The position numbers were made by a program, and so were the translations under genes. From contig JAUIFE010000022.1 in the NCBI GenBank assembly GCA_030429565.1, forward strand, positions 1-64,000: 64,000 nt of DNA, written 5' to 3'. Within the stretch, counting starts at the first letter, position 1. The number at the start of each line of letters is the position of its first letter. The notes beneath the pieces are model-generated. The model saw only the letters and a list, made by a program, of their open reading frames with translations, searched no databases and was not told where the DNA came from. This DNA is from Holophagae bacterium (lineage in GTDB: Bacteria; Acidobacteriota; Holophagae; Acanthopleuribacterales; Acanthopleuribacteraceae). Below, one piece after another: positions 34,988 to 43,969 of this stretch.

Positions 34988-36076
34988 ATGAATGAATTGA
35001 TTGAAATTACCGAGCTTTGGCTAAACAAAAGCTGGGTGATCGGCATCCTGTATTTTCTCGCCGGCCTGGTCATCGCCCTGATGGTTCGGTTTCTGATGCA
35101 AGGCTCAATCCGCAGCCTTGCCAAACGAACCAAAACGCCGATTGACGACCAAATCTTGGAGTTATTCCAAGGGCCGATCACGCTGTCAATCATCACCTTG
35201 GCCATGCTGCAAGGCCTGGAGCACTGGGGCATTGCAGGACGGCTGCGTACGCTTGTCTTCGGCCTCAGTATCACCCTGGTGGTGATTTCGTGGATGGGGG
35301 CCGCGTTGCGCTTTGCCGGCGCTTTGATTGATTGGTTCGGCACCGGTGAGAACCCGCACCGCCTGGTTCAGCCCAAAACCAAACCCCTGTTCCTGTTTGT
35401 CTATAAATCGCTGGTGGTCGCCTTCGCCGCCTACTTTATGATCCTCGCCTGGGGTCAGGACCTCTCGGCCTGGCTAGCCTCAGCCGGTATCGCCGGTATC
35501 GCCATCGGTTTGGCCTCCAAAGACACACTCGCCAACTTCATTTCCGGCATTTTCATCATCGCCGATTCCCCCTTCAAAATCGGGGATTTCATTGTCATCG
35601 ACAACGGGGATCGCGGCCGGGTCACCCATATCGGCATTCGTTCGACGCGATTGCTGACGCCCGACGATGTCGAAATCATCATTCCAAACGCAATCATGGG
35701 CAACTCGACCATCGTCAATCAAAGCGGTGGTCCCTACGAAAAGTTCCGTCTGCGCGTTCCGGTTTCGGTCGCCTACGGTTCCGACATCGATCACGTGCGC
35801 GAGGTCCTCATCAATGTCACCGACGCCGAACCCCTGGTCGAAAGGTTCCCCAAAGCCCGCATCCGCTTCCGCGAACTGGGCGATTCCGGCCTGCTCTTCG
35901 AGATCTTGGTGTGGGTCAAGGAACCCGTCATGCAGGAGGAAATGCGCGATGTGATTCTCACCGGCGCCTACAAAGCTCTCAACCAAGCCAAGATCCCAAT
36001 CCCCTTCCCGCAAATGGACGTCTACATCAAAGAAACCCCTGTTCAGGAAGGGCGCCCTGCCGGGGAACCCTCTTAG
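34988..36076 (+). CDS. Small-conductance mechanosensitive channel (MscS family)
   Basis: 362 residues. Two extra N-terminal helices precede the MscS core: pore helix TM3 SAWLASAGIAGIAIGLASKDTLANFISG with the Gly/Ala-packed pattern, the beta domain SPFKIGDFIVIDNGDRGRVTHIGIRSTRLLTPDDVEIIIPNAIMGNSTI (family signature), and the alpha/beta C-terminal cage (VPVSVAYGSDIDHVREVL... ILVWVKEP). Opens under membrane tension to release osmolytes. AAGGAAGC lies 8 bases before the ATG. Confidence 0.93.
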   Translation: MNELIEITELWLNKSWVIGILYFLAGLVIALMVRFLMQGSIRSLAKRTKTPIDDQILELFQGPITLSIITLAMLQGLEHWGIAGRLRTLVFGLSITLVVISWMGAALRFAGALIDWFGTGENPHRLVQPKTKPLFLFVYKSLVVAFAAYFMILAWGQDLSAWLASAGIAGIAIGLASKDTLANFISGIFIIADSPFKIGDFIVIDNGDRGRVTHIGIRSTRLLTPDDVEIIIPNAIMGNSTIVNQSGGPYEKFRLRVPVSVAYGSDIDHVREVLINVTDAEPLVERFPKARIRFRELGDSGLLFEILVWVKEPVMQEEMRDVILTGAYKALNQAKIPIPFPQMDVYIKETPVQEGRPAGEPS

Positions 36077-36184
36077 GCACCCGCCCGCCCAACGGAAGGC
36101 GGGTCGGCTTCGTGCTGGGACCACTTCTTTTGCGAGCGCGTTGGTGCCGGCGCCAAGGTTCGCTGCGTCTTGATCGCGTTTTTT

Positions 36185-36244
36185 GGAAGGGCGGCGGGCC
36201 GGCTCGCCCTCTTGCCCGGTCGCGCGCCGGCCCGCCGCCCTTCC
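36185..36244. repeat. 19-bp perfect GC palindrome between convergent genes
   Basis: GGAAGGGCGGCGGGCCGGC (36185-36203) pairs perfectly with its reverse complement at 36226-36244 across a 22-base loop. It separates the MscS gene from the convergent DUF2804 gene and touches the latter's stop. There is no T tract on either side, so it is not a standard terminator, though it could block transcription or protect 3' ends. Confidence 0.75.
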
Positions 36245-36245
36245 T

Positions 36246-37265
36246 TCACCACAAGGCGTAGTGATCCTCGCAGAAGCCGTAGAGGTGGTTGACAGCAACC
36301 GGCTCACCGTCGGCGGCGCGCACGGTGCCTTCGAAGCGACCGAAAACTTGTTTGAAGTTGCTCGCCAGTAAGCCGGCATGGATTTTCTCGCGGCGCAGTC
36401 CTTCGGGACGAAAGACGAGATCGACGCGACCGTCGAATGAACGCATGCGCCAGGGCTCGGTTGGGTTAAGGCGGTCGAAGCTGAAATCGACGGCGTCGAC
36501 CTTGAGGAAGGTGTCACCCAGCCAGACGACGTTTTCGCTGTAACCGGTTTCGTTGACACCGGCGGCAAGGTTGAGACCGAAACGGCACCCGTCGGGCAGG
36601 CGCCCGGAGCAGCAGGCCCAGTTCCAGAAGGTGTGACGCCGCATGAAACCGCAACTCCAGTCGTAATTGCCGAAGACGGTGCCCGTGTCGAGGGCGTAGT
36701 CGCGCCCCCGGAACTGCAGGCTGCCGGAAACAGGCAAGCCGGCCGCTTTTTGCGTGTAAACCCAGCCACTGTAGCCGGCGCGTGAGCAGAGTGCCAAAGG
36801 TTTGAAGGCGGGCGGTTCGGTCAGCACCGCATCGAGCCGGCCGAGGCGACCTAAATCCACTTGTAGGCGCCGCCGACGCGGCGCCTGTTCGGCATCGATG
36901 ACCAGGCTCAAGCCGCGTGCAGCAAAGGCGGCGCGGCCGCGATCCGGGGTTAAGACGAGGTGCGTGCGGCGCGCCAAAGGCTGCAGCCGCGAGATTTCGA
37001 AAAGCTCGCCGGAGGGCGGAAAATATAGGTAAAAAAAGGCGTTGCCGACGAGCTTGAGATCGACGATGGCGCAGCCAATGACCAACTCGGGCGCGCACAA
37101 ACCAATAAACTGAAACTGGTTATAACCAAAACGGCGGCGCCACCGCGCACGCGGGCGATCCATCGGCGTGCGCCAATCGAAATCAGCGGCGTTCACCAGA
37201 TCCGGCGGCGTGTCAAACAGGCCGTAACGCGGACGACCACGATCATCAATTAAAGACTGAGACAA
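36246..37265 (-). CDS. DUF2804 family protein
   Basis: 339 residues, no signal peptide. It resembles DUF2804 along its length: an N-terminal DDRGRPRYGLFDTPPDLVN (these proteins start with a 'G...G.f..p....N..d' segment), a central FGYNQFQFIGLCAPELVIGCAIVDL, and the diagnostic YDWSCGFMRRHTFWNWACCSGRLPDG, then GLNLAAGVNETGYSENVVWL and the C-terminal VNHLYGFCEDHYALW. The fold is lipocalin/attocin-like beta-rich in structure predictions I recall; no reaction is known. It lies between convergent mscS and the ToxR-like regulator. Confidence 0.85.
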   Translation of the reverse strand: MSQSLIDDRGRPRYGLFDTPPDLVNAADFDWRTPMDRPRARWRRRFGYNQFQFIGLCAPELVIGCAIVDLKLVGNAFFYLYFPPSGELFEISRLQPLARRTHLVLTPDRGRAAFAARGLSLVIDAEQAPRRRRLQVDLGRLGRLDAVLTEPPAFKPLALCSRAGYSGWVYTQKAAGLPVSGSLQFRGRDYALDTGTVFGNYDWSCGFMRRHTFWNWACCSGRLPDGCRFGLNLAAGVNETGYSENVVWLGDTFLKVDAVDFSFDRLNPTEPWRMRSFDGRVDLVFRPEGLRREKIHAGLLASNFKQVFGRFEGTVRAADGEPVAVNHLYGFCEDHYALW

Positions 37266-37331
37266 AAAGGTTCCTCCACTCGCGGGTCTGGCTCAATTGT
37301 AGCCGGAAGCACGCGCCGAGAAGGAGAAAAG

Positions 37332-37356
37332 GCGCCCGTCAATCACGGACGCCCGG
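37332..37356 (-). terminator. Terminator of the ToxR-like regulator gene
   Basis: On the minus strand GGCGTCCGT-GATTG-ACGGGCGCC forms a near-perfect stem followed by TTTTCT, 7 bases after the regulator stop. Confidence 0.6.
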
Positions 37357-37362
37357 GTCAAA

Positions 37363-38364
37363 CTAAGGCTGGTTCGCGGCCAAAATGAAGGTGTTGACGA
37401 AATGCGCCTGGTGACCAACTTGACTCACCAAAAAAGCGACGGCATCGTCCACGGTCTGGAACGGCAATGCGCCCATATCGATTTGGCCACCGGAGTAATC
37501 GAGCGCATAGCTCAGCTTCTTATGGTCGCCGTCCCAAGTAGGATCGAGCAGCAAATCGCATTGCAGCAACTCGGCCAAATTGACCTGGGCTCGCTGACCG
37601 GCATGGCGGCCCGCGGCGCTCAAAGCCTGCTCGATTTGGACCTCGGGAATACAGACAAACTCAAAGCGGGTGTCCAATTGCTGGCGCACCATACAGGAAA
37701 CAGGTTGCATGTTGCCGTTTTGTTTGTGAACCACCCCGATTTTTAAGGTACCGGGCAGGCGCGTCGCCGGTTGACTGATCACCGGTCGCAACATGGGTTG
37801 AATCGGTTCAGGTCGCGACACGGACTCACCGAGCAAGGAATGGAAAGTAAAGCCAACGGTGGTCGACATCAACATGGCCAAAGCAAAACTCATGTGGCGG
37901 GCGAAGCGGCGGGCACGCCCCCCGTTTTCCACAACAGGCGCGGGTTCTTCAGCGGCGGCCACGGCGGCGGGCTCGGGGACTTCCACGGTGGCGGTAGGCG
38001 CAATCGCGGCGGGCTGACGGGCGGCGGTGAGGCGCGGCGGCGCTTCATGGTGGGCTTCAGTATCGGGAAAAACCCACTGATAGCCACGGTTACGCGAGCT
38101 CGTTAAGTACGCTTGGGACGGCTCACGCCCACCGAGGCAATGGCGAATTTCTTTAATACTTTGGTAAAGGACGTTGGGGGTGACGGAGGTTTCTTTCCAA
38201 ACAATTTCGAGCAATTCTTGACGTGACAATGGGCGGTCACGATTTTCAATCAGCACTTCCAGGGAACGTGCTGTTTTGGGACGGAGCAATTCTTCACCGC
38301 CCGGCCATGAGAGTTTGCCGGAGTCGGGTTCGAATAGGTATGTATCAAATGTATAAAATTTCAT
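37363..38364 (-). CDS. Membrane-anchored winged-helix regulator (ToxR/CadC type)
   Basis: 333 residues from ATG 38364; the open frame extends upstream but MKFYTFDTYLFEPDSGKLSW is the normal start of these regulators and AGGTAGG lies 7 bases before it. N-terminal OmpR-type winged helix (~1-100: LRPKTARSLEVLIENRDRPLSRQELLEIVWKET... LYQSIKEIRHCLGG... RNRGYQWVF), Pro/Ala-rich linker (~110-160), one transmembrane helix (~170-190, MSFALAMLMSTTVGFTFHSL) and a periplasmic domain with four Cys (SCMVRQ, FVCIPE, LLQCDLL). DNA binding is controlled from the periplasmic side; the signal and targets are unknown. Confidence 0.82.
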   Translation of the reverse strand: MKFYTFDTYLFEPDSGKLSWPGGEELLRPKTARSLEVLIENRDRPLSRQELLEIVWKETSVTPNVLYQSIKEIRHCLGGREPSQAYLTSSRNRGYQWVFPDTEAHHEAPPRLTAARQPAAIAPTATVEVPEPAAVAAAEEPAPVVENGGRARRFARHMSFALAMLMSTTVGFTFHSLLGESVSRPEPIQPMLRPVISQPATRLPGTLKIGVVHKQNGNMQPVSCMVRQQLDTRFEFVCIPEVQIEQALSAAGRHAGQRAQVNLAELLQCDLLLDPTWDGDHKKLSYALDYSGGQIDMGALPFQTVDDAVAFLVSQVGHQAHFVNTFILAANQP

Positions 38365-39351
38365 GGGGCAACCTACCTTATTTAAGCTGAATTTATGAAT
38401 CGTTGAAGTTCCCATACGTCGATGAAGTGCGTCCCCGTTGCCGACGGGTTTATGAACGGACTTCGACCAGACACGGCGTTGGTACAAGCCCAAGGGAGGC
38501 GGTCGCCGGCAGCGGCCGGAAGGTACCGAGCAGGACGCGTTCAGAACGCGTTTTGCTTTAACCGTGAAGCGTTACCAACGGGGGGGCGTGGCAACGGTCG
38601 GGGAATCAACGAGCACCAAAGTTTGCGCTGCAGCAGCACAGCCAAACTTTCACGTAGGGATTGCGGGAGCGCGATTTTCCTCCGTCACAAAACCCGATTC
38701 ACGCTTCAATCGCAGAGGCCGAGGTGGGGGTCACCAAGGAATGGATGCCGTTCGTGCCTATGAGGAACCAACACAAGGAAGACGAGCACGCACGACAAGA
38801 AGCGTGGTGGGGAGATGCAAGGCACAGAGGCAAAACCATCGCACCGGTTCACCAGCGAATTCTTGCAAGCACAAATGGTGAACATCGGATGCTTAAACAA
38901 CGCCTGAGCAAGGCGTCGCCGAGCCGGTGCGAACAACCAGGGTTAAGAAAGATTCAGAACCGAGCTGAGGGCAGGGCTTTAGGAAGGAATCAAGCAACAG
39001 AAGCACCATTCAGTTGAGACCAAGGGCAGGGGTAGAGGAATCAAAGGAGCAGCTAATACGATCACTTTACATAGCTTTTACAGTCGATTTACCTAGCTGC
39101 ATTATAAACGTCGGTGACAGGTTATCAAGACAAAATTTGCCGTAGCGTGTCATATTCCACACTCGAAGAAAAGGAAACGGAAACATTAACCCGGAACATA
39201 AGTTTATCAACCTACTATCACACCTAAAGATGGTGTTCATTTTCCTTAAATTGACGAATAAAAGTAGGCTAGCAACGTAAGTCCTGACCTTGTTTCGGCA
39301 CTCGCAACCATGACGCACCGCGTCATCAAACCGCACCCTCCTCTTCTAACC
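38365..39351. other. Long intergenic stretch without a supported gene
   Basis: Open frames up to ~118 codons exist but have no family match and no ribosome-binding site; composition shifts to AT-rich after ~39040. No RNA gene or repeat array recognised. Confidence 0.5.
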
Positions 39352-39388
39352 CGCACGAAAAAAAGGCCCGGCGGGTGCCGGGCCTGGA
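39352..39388 (-). terminator. Strong terminator of the M4 protease-esterase gene
   Basis: Minus strand AGGCCCGGC-ACCC-GCCGGGCCT followed by eight T residues (TTTTTTTT), starting within 10 bases of the stop at 39393. Confidence 0.9.
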
Positions 39389-39392
39389 GGAG

Positions 39393-42347
39393 TTAGCGCA
39401 GGACACGGTCCAACCATGGCAGTAGCACTGCCAGGGTTTGCGCATGCTGCTCGGCTGCACTGATCGAAGGACGTTGACCGCAGAAGAGCTCACCGAACGA
39501 ACAGTTGAAATTGCCCGTCGTGAATTGGCAGTGGCTAGCACCGTCAATCGTGACCAGTTCTTTGTCGGCGGCGGCCAACGCTTCGAAAATAGGAATCTGG
39601 TGGTCTTCCGGCGGCGTAACACAGTCACGGCTCGCCGCAATCACCAGAGAGGGTTGCGTAATGGTTGCGGCCGCCTCAATGGCGGACGGGTTGGTTTCAG
39701 CCGCGGCGAAGGAGAACATCGCGGTGATGGCAGGGTTTTCGGTCATGGCCAAGAAGGCGGAACCGCCACCCATGGAGTGACCGGAAACGGCGGAAGTGGC
39801 ACCGGCACCGGGGTAGTTACGGGCAACTTCGCTCGCCAAGAAGCCGATGTCGCTGCCGAAACGGCCGTGGCTGGGAGAGAAACCGGATTCGGTACGCGGC
39901 ATGGCGACAATGTAGCCGGCCGGAACCAAACCTTCGTAGAGGTAGTCATAGGCGTTGGTGCCAATGGTGAAACCGTGGCCGAACACCACAACCGGGAAGC
40001 CGCAGCCTTCGATCATCGGCGCATTGGAACCACCGGTTTCACTGGGGTAGTAAAGGTCGGTTTGAATCGAACGACCATTGTTATTAAAGGTAACGACGGC
40101 GGAACCGATGGCGAAACCGGTACCGCAATCGTCGCTGGGATCTTCAACCTGAACGTTTTGGGAAATGGAACCACTCAGACCCGATTCGTCGGTAACGGTC
40201 AAGGTGACGGCATAACTGCCGGCGGCTTCGTAACGGTGGCCGATTTGGGCACCGTCGGCGCGAGCACCGTCACCCAGATCCCACTCGTAAGAGGTGATAT
40301 CGCCGTTATCGCTGGAGCTGGCGGAAGCGTCGAAAACCACGTTCAAACGGTCGGCGGTGAAAGAGAAAGCAGCGGTTGGCGGAACATCACCGGTTTCGGT
40401 GACGGTCACATTGGCTGAAGCACGGCCGGTAGCGCCTTGGTTGTCGGTAACAACCAGGGTGACACTGTAGGTGCCCTCAGCGCTGTACGTGTGAGAGGCG
40501 TTGACACCGGAGCCGGAAGCACCGTCGCCGAAGTCCCAAGCGTAAGAAGCAATGGAACCATCGCTGTCAGTACTGCCGGAAGCGTCGAAAGAAGCGGTCA
40601 ACTCGCTGGTACTGCTGGTGAAAGCGGCCGTGGGTGCCTGGTTGGAAGGACCGCCGCAAGTGCCGCCGGGATCACTCCAAGAACCCAGAACACCGACAGC
40701 GTCCCAAGCTTTCATCACCGCGATGAACTGGCAAGAATCGGCGCCAAATTGGTTGGTCGCCGCTTGGGCGGAGGCGAAGCGCAGGTCTTCGTAGGTTGCG
40801 TTTTGAGACAAGAGCTGGGTGTTGGTTTCGTAGAAGATGTTAAGCGCGTCAACCATGCCGATACCGGGAACAGTGACGTCGGTTTTGCCTTGCGGGTGGT
40901 TGCCACCTTCGACCAAAAGGTAGAAAGCGAGGTTGGCGATGCCGCTGTTGGTGTGAACACCACAGTTGTCGTTGCCGGCACCGGGCGTGCAGCTACCGGG
41001 GTAGTTGCGCTCGGGGTAGAAGTCGGGGGAACGGCCGTCGAGGGTGGGATTGTTCATGTAACGGAGCGCGTCGCCCAACAGAGAGCCGGCGATATCATCG
41101 CCCAACAGCCAAGTTTCACGGAAGGTTTGGAAGTTGGTGGGGTTACCGTCGGCTGGGGTTTTGCCTTCAGCGCGCAGGGATTGGCGCCACGCTTCAGCAC
41201 CGGCGCCGAAGATGTCGGACATGGCTTCGTTGATGGCACCCGACTCACGTTGGTAGACCAAACGCGAGGTGCTGTTGGTCACGCCGTGAGTCAACTCGTG
41301 TGCGGTAACGTCCAGTGAGGTGGCCGTTTCCTTGAGAATTTCGCCGTCGCCGTCGCCGTAGAGCATTTGGTTGTAGGGCGCTTGCAAGAAGGCCGCGTTG
41401 TTGGGGGAACAGTTGGTGGGAAAGAGACCGGACGCAAAAGTAATGTGCACGGTGGAAACGAGCGGGATGCCGTTGCCATCGTAAGAGTCGCGGTCGAACA
41501 TGTGGTGGTAGAACCACCAAGTAGCGCCGGTGTTATCGTAGGCGGCTTGGGCGATGGGATCGTCAGAAGAACCGCCTTCATTAATGACCTGGTTACCTGG
41601 CAACGAGGTGCCGAAAATCGGCGCCAAGCAGCCGCCACCGGCGGTGTGAACGCGGCGATCAAGCGCACTGTGAATTTGCGTTTCGGAAACAATCAAACCT
41701 TGCGACTCGGCGTCGATCAGCATGCGTTCCAAATAAAAGTGGTTGTCGTGGGCAAATTCAACCGTGGTTTCAAATGCAAGGTGAACGCCGCCTTCCGGGT
41801 TGGCGTATACCACCAAGTCAGCCGGTGACAAGACGTTGTAACCGATTTCGGAAGCGACGAGCCCGTCGATGCCCAACAAATCACTGATGGCGTTTTGGTA
41901 GAGACCGTCAAAAAAACGAACCGGCTTCAACGATAATTGAATACCGTTGATGATTTGACCGCTCACAGCCAATACTTTGCCTTTCATATTGGTTTGAACG
42001 ACCAAGTCGCCGCCGCGTACTTCCAAATCGTTCCAGAGTTGCTGCATGCGGAAAGTACGGGTTTGGTTAAAGGTTTCATCGCGAACGAAAACGATGCGGT
42101 CAGCTTTGCCAACCTGGTAAAGGCCGGCCAGCTTGCCGGCAAAAAGCGCTTCGGCATCCTTGCCGGAACTCACAATCAGGTTACTGGCGCCACCCAAAAA
42201 GCGGGGCGTGCCGTTGTCATTTAAGGAGACCTGCGAAAAACCGAAGTCATTGGCGAGTCGCGTCTGGGAATCTTGCGCCACCACAAGGAGCGGCATCAAT
42301 AGAAAACACATCATCAGAGCCAAACGGCTCCATCGAAACTGGTTCAT
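39393..42347 (-). CDS. Secreted M4 metalloprotease fused to two PKD domains and an alpha/beta hydrolase
   Basis: 984 residues from ATG 42347 (GGAGG 6 bases upstream). Signal peptide (to AQ25); FTP/PepSY propeptide (~30-230); thermolysin-type catalytic domain with zinc site H350-E-L-T-H354 (TAHELTHGV) and third ligand Glu374 (GAINEAMSD), ending near ~575; two PKD beta domains (NQAPTAAFTSS...YAWDFGDG, and PPTAAFSFTAD...YEWDLGDG); then a C-terminal hydrolase of ~245 residues with nucleophile Ser858 (VSGHSMGGGSAF), Asp908 (ASRDCVTPPE) and His939 (GASHCQF), of the cutinase/PETase-dienelactone hydrolase type (VVFGHGFTIG oxyanion region). One secreted polypeptide would thus cut proteins and esters. 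Stands alone with its own strong terminator. Confidence 0.9.
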   Translation of the reverse strand: MNQFRWSRLALMMCFLLMPLLVVAQDSQTRLANDFGFSQVSLNDNGTPRFLGGASNLIVSSGKDAEALFAGKLAGLYQVGKADRIVFVRDETFNQTRTFRMQQLWNDLEVRGGDLVVQTNMKGKVLAVSGQIINGIQLSLKPVRFFDGLYQNAISDLLGIDGLVASEIGYNVLSPADLVVYANPEGGVHLAFETTVEFAHDNHFYLERMLIDAESQGLIVSETQIHSALDRRVHTAGGGCLAPIFGTSLPGNQVINEGGSSDDPIAQAAYDNTGATWWFYHHMFDRDSYDGNGIPLVSTVHITFASGLFPTNCSPNNAAFLQAPYNQMLYGDGDGEILKETATSLDVTAHELTHGVTNSTSRLVYQRESGAINEAMSDIFGAGAEAWRQSLRAEGKTPADGNPTNFQTFRETWLLGDDIAGSLLGDALRYMNNPTLDGRSPDFYPERNYPGSCTPGAGNDNCGVHTNSGIANLAFYLLVEGGNHPQGKTDVTVPGIGMVDALNIFYETNTQLLSQNATYEDLRFASAQAATNQFGADSCQFIAVMKAWDAVGVLGSWSDPGGTCGGPSNQAPTAAFTSSTSELTASFDASGSTDSDGSIASYAWDFGDGASGSGVNASHTYSAEGTYSVTLVVTDNQGATGRASANVTVTETGDVPPTAAFSFTADRLNVVFDASASSSDNGDITSYEWDLGDGARADGAQIGHRYEAAGSYAVTLTVTDESGLSGSISQNVQVEDPSDDCGTGFAIGSAVVTFNNNGRSIQTDLYYPSETGGSNAPMIEGCGFPVVVFGHGFTIGTNAYDYLYEGLVPAGYIVAMPRTESGFSPSHGRFGSDIGFLASEVARNYPGAGATSAVSGHSMGGGSAFLAMTENPAITAMFSFAAAETNPSAIEAAATITQPSLVIAASRDCVTPPEDHQIPIFEALAAADKELVTIDGASHCQFTTGNFNCSFGELFCGQRPSISAAEQHAQTLAVLLPWLDRVLR

Positions 42348-43139
42348 GGTGTTCCTCCGAATAAATGGGTTCCCAAGGATTAATGGAAACCAGGACCATC
42401 CGCCGCCCGTTACCCGCGTCAACCCGAGCCCCCCGTAGCACGAGGGGAAAATGGTGTCGCATGGGTTCGGGATCCGTGATCAGTCGGGAACGGCTGTGGA
42501 CGGTAGGGCACACGGGCGTCGTTGCATCAACCGGTCGGCGCCGCTGGGTCGAGAAACATCACTTAACTCAAAGAAAACTCGATTACTCGAAAAAACAAGC
42601 CACCAAGTAACTAAAAGAAGATCATCTAACTACCCAAGCTGCGTAAGACCAGAAAGAGATCAAAAAATGCTTTACACGTGTGTTACCCAAAGCTAACAGC
42701 GCAAGACGGCCCGAGCTAATGAAAGATGCTTGAAACGGGTTGAAAGACCACGCATGGGATTTTTTTTGTCTCCCAAACTTTAACATTAACCGCCAAACTA
42801 CTCTTTTAAATAAGGATGCCCGAGTTTTACATAAGGCCTTCAGTTTCGCTTTCAGATGTTTCAGTTTGATTTCAGTTAAATAACGCAAAAAAGTTGACAC
42901 CACTGTTCATTAATTTTTCATTCCGAATGAACGTTCAATGTTGTTATGAGCGTTGCACAGCCACCACACAGCCGTTACACACTCTTTACACAAGTGTCCA
43001 GCGCATCGGTCACCAACCCTTAAAAAAGTTCTCCCAACCCGCGCCGGATGACTTCGTCTCCCGGGCGGCAAAAGCGATGGGCAGCGGCGGTTCGAACGCG
43101 CTAGGATGGCGTATGCTCAAAGGTTTAAGGAGGATGCGC
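42348..43139. promoter_or_regulatory. Divergent control region with TTCAG direct repeats
   Basis: Spacer between the divergent M4 protease-esterase gene and cobU. Four TTCAG boxes occur on the plus strand at 42839, 42851, 42860 and 42871, i.e. roughly one helical turn apart, the spacing used by OmpR-family regulators. TTGACA follows at 42894-42899, but no good -10 is placed behind it. No cobalamin riboswitch is evident before cobU. Confidence 0.35.
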
Positions 43140-43679
43140 GTGCGTCACATTACGCTCATTACCGGCGGTTCACGCTCGGGAAAAAGTCGGTTTGCATTGG
43201 AGAAAGCACAACAATCGGCGGGACCGCACACCTTTATCGCCACCAGCCCCGCTTTGGACGGCGAAATGACGACGCGAATTCGTCGCCACCAAGCCGAGCG
43301 CGATGCACGCTGGCAAACCGTCGAAGAACAAACCGAACTGGCGACCAGCCTGACGAACTTGGCGTCGGTCCCAGTCGTCTTAATTGACTGCTTAACGCTG
43401 TGGGTCAACAACCTCATTTACCACGCCGGCTTGGATCAGGTAAACGAGGACAGCGTGGCGGCAGCGGCCCAGGCCTTACTGGCCGCCGCCGCGCCTCAAT
43501 CGGGCCGGCTGTTGCTGGTCACCAATGAAACCGGACTGGGCGTGATGCCCGCCAACCCGTTGGCCAGGCGTTTTAGCGATTGCGCGGGCCGCTGCAATCA
43601 GATCATGGCCGCCGCTGCCGACGAAGTGGTCTTGATGGTGTCGGGTTTACCGCTTTACCTCAAAGGCGGTACCTCATGA
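43140..43679 (+). CDS. cobU: Adenosylcobinamide kinase / adenosylcobinamide-phosphate guanylyltransferase
   Basis: 179 residues. GTG 43140 is preferred: AAGGAGG ends 6 bases before it, while the ATG at 43134 touches the box. P-loop ITGGSRSGKSRFALEKA, guanylylation-site region HQAERDARWQTVEEQ (the family His and RRxxRxxxWxTxE pattern), LIDCLTLWVNNL and LLVTNETGLGVMPANPLARRFSDCAGRCNQ are all CobU signatures. It phosphorylates adenosylcobinamide and adds GMP, step one of nucleotide-loop assembly and corrinoid salvage. No other cob gene is near. The next gene overlaps its stop by 4 bases. Confidence 0.93.
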   Translation: MRHITLITGGSRSGKSRFALEKAQQSAGPHTFIATSPALDGEMTTRIRRHQAERDARWQTVEEQTELATSLTNLASVPVVLIDCLTLWVNNLIYHAGLDQVNEDSVAAAAQALLAAAAPQSGRLLLVTNETGLGVMPANPLARRFSDCAGRCNQIMAAAADEVVLMVSGLPLYLKGGTS

Positions 43680-43969
43680 CGGCAACCGTGCGTATCAGCT
43701 TTCCCGGAACGAACGCCGCCACACTTGAAACAACGCGAGGCCGACCGTTGGCGACCCTACTCGACGGTCGCGGGCCCATTGATTTTGGGTGCCACGTAGG
43801 CGTGTGCGGCACCTGTTTGGCGCGGGTCAAACTGATCGGCGCAGGAAGCTTGACCGCGAAAAGCGAGCACGAGAAAGCGTTGACGGCCTTTTACGGCTTC
43901 GAAGAAGACAATGTGCGATTGCTGTGTCTGCTCGAAGCTGTCGGTGACCTCGAAATTCAGGCGGTGTGA
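43676..43969 (+). CDS. Plant-type [2Fe-2S] ferredoxin
   Basis: 97 residues from ATG 43676, overlapping the cobU stop (ATGA). Beta-grasp ferredoxin with cluster Cys in DFGCHVGVCGTCLARV and a fourth in NVRLLCLLEA (C-x4-C-x2-C...C). The first spacing is the standard C-x4-C-x2-C. Translational coupling to cobU suggests a role in corrinoid metabolism, such as electron supply for cobalt reduction before adenosylation, but this is inference; other redox partners are possible. Confidence 0.85.
   Translation: MTATVRISFPGTNAATLETTRGRPLATLLDGRGPIDFGCHVGVCGTCLARVKLIGAGSLTAKSEHEKALTAFYGFEEDNVRLLCLLEAVGDLEIQAV

Noticed and set aside
38422..39017. ORFs of 105-118 codons downstream of the ToxR-like regulator start
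   Set aside because: They are basic, low-complexity translations without start signals; treated as chance open frames.
39438..41318. Two long plus-strand ORFs (326 and 293 codons)
   Set aside because: They are antisense shadows of the M4 protease-PKD-esterase gene with no motifs.
42900..43139. Cobalamin riboswitch before cobU
   Set aside because: I looked for the B12-box and the conserved helical core and saw neither.
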